Below, one piece after another: positions 5,591-5,871 of a DNA stretch of 5,871 bases. The stretch's first letter is position 1; every line of letters begins with the position of its first letter. The stretch comes from Candidatus Methylomirabilota bacterium. GTDB taxonomy: Bacteria > Methylomirabilota > Methylomirabilia > Methylomirabilales > CSP1-5. The stretch is from contig JAHFDE010000134.1 of assembly GCA_023249165.1 (NCBI GenBank), positions 1 through 5,871 on the forward strand. Direction: 5' to 3'. The notes under the pieces are model-generated. The model did no database searches. It had not been told where the DNA came from and worked only from the letters and a program-made list of their open reading frames with translations. Position numbers and translations under genes: made by a program.

Positions 5591-5871
5591 ATGTCTCGGA
5601 TCGGGATCATTGCGGGCTCCGGTCCCCTCCCTCTCTTGGCCGCCCGTGAGGCCAAGGCGGCCGGGCGAATGGTGACCGTGGTCGCCATCCGTGAAGAGGC
5701 GGACCCCGCGGTCGAGGCGGTGGCGGATCGCCTCCACTGGGTCGGAGTCGGCCAACTGGGGGCGCTCATCCGGGCTCTGAAGCGCGACGGGGTGAGCGAG
5801 GCTATCATGGTCGGCAAGGTGCGGATGAGTCACCTCTTCAGCCAGGTCCGTCCGGATGTCCGGGGAGCGCT
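5591..5871 (+). CDS. lpxI: UDP-2,3-diacylglucosamine pyrophosphatase LpxI, N-terminal part (3' end outside window)
   Basis: Hydrolyses UDP-2,3-diacylglucosamine to lipid X and UMP, the fourth step of lipid A synthesis, at the inner face of the inner membrane. LpxI (former DUF1009) replaces LpxH, which is an unrelated metallophosphoesterase. 93 complete codons are visible with no stop before the window edge. The reading begins SRIGIIAGSGPLPLLAA (2-18), the conserved nucleotide-binding-like N-terminus of LpxI with a GSGxLP loop. It continues with VVAIREEADP, HWVGVGQLGALI (49-60) and IMVGKVRMSHLF (72-83), all typical of the family's N-terminal domain. The catalytic Asp known from Caulobacter LpxI is in the C-terminal domain, outside the window. 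The ATG is fixed by an upstream in-frame stop and a good ribosome site. Position after lpxA is a common arrangement in LpxI-using bacteria. Confidence 0.9.
   Translation, partial: MSRIGIIAGSGPLPLLAAREAKAAGRMVTVVAIREEADPAVEAVADRLHWVGVGQLGALIRALKRDGVSEAIMVGKVRMSHLFSQVRPDVRGA

Noticed and set aside
4601..5833. Long open frame of 410 codons on the minus strand across lpxA and lpxI
   Set aside because: It runs antisense to clearly recognisable lpxA and lpxI, its protein is low-complexity His/Asp/Arg-rich without any family resemblance, and long antisense frames are expected in GC-rich genes.

Overview
The window is a GC-rich (roughly 60% by eye) stretch of chromosome from a diderm, LPS-making bacterium. 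It carries the 3' end of a ClpC-type AAA+ unfoldase gene, then an envelope-biogenesis run on the same strand: bamA, skp/ompH, fabZ, lpxA and the start of lpxI. All six genes are on the + strand and none looks broken. The use of ClpC rather than ClpA, and of LpxI rather than LpxH, argues against an enterobacterium. It would fit a deep-branching diderm phylum such as Methylomirabilota (NC10), Nitrospirota, Desulfobacterota or Acidobacteriota. That placement is a guess from gene content and composition, not a phylogenetic result.

Layout: 2-1102 is the C-terminal part of clpC (end of the D1-D2 linker plus the complete D2 ATPase domain). The 135-base gap 1103-1237 holds a probable intrinsic terminator (1124-1144) followed by a good sigma70-like promoter (TTTACT, 17-base spacer, TGG-TATAAG; 1148-1176) for the envelope genes. 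bamA (1238-3520) is a full outer-membrane assembly protein with five POTRA domains and a barrel. skp (3545-4099) is a secreted OmpH-type chaperone. A 115-base gap (4100-4214) stands where many bacteria have lpxD; it holds a small hairpin and no gene. fabZ (4215-4673) overlaps lpxA (4670-5503) by four bases. After an 87-base gap, lpxI begins at 5591 and runs off the window end.

Together the operon links the two halves of outer-membrane construction. BamA and Skp deliver and insert beta-barrel proteins. LpxA and LpxI make lipid A precursors, and FabZ draws on the same 3-hydroxyacyl-ACP pool that LpxA uses. ClpC is separated by its own terminator and is probably only a neighbour.

I found no mobile element, CRISPR array, RNA gene or unknown system. 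The points most worth a second look are the missing lpxD, the C8 homopolymer inside the bamA promoter spacer, the T8 tract in the bamA signal-peptide codons, the extended LpxA N-terminus, and the non-canonical FRGA motif in the BamA barrel.
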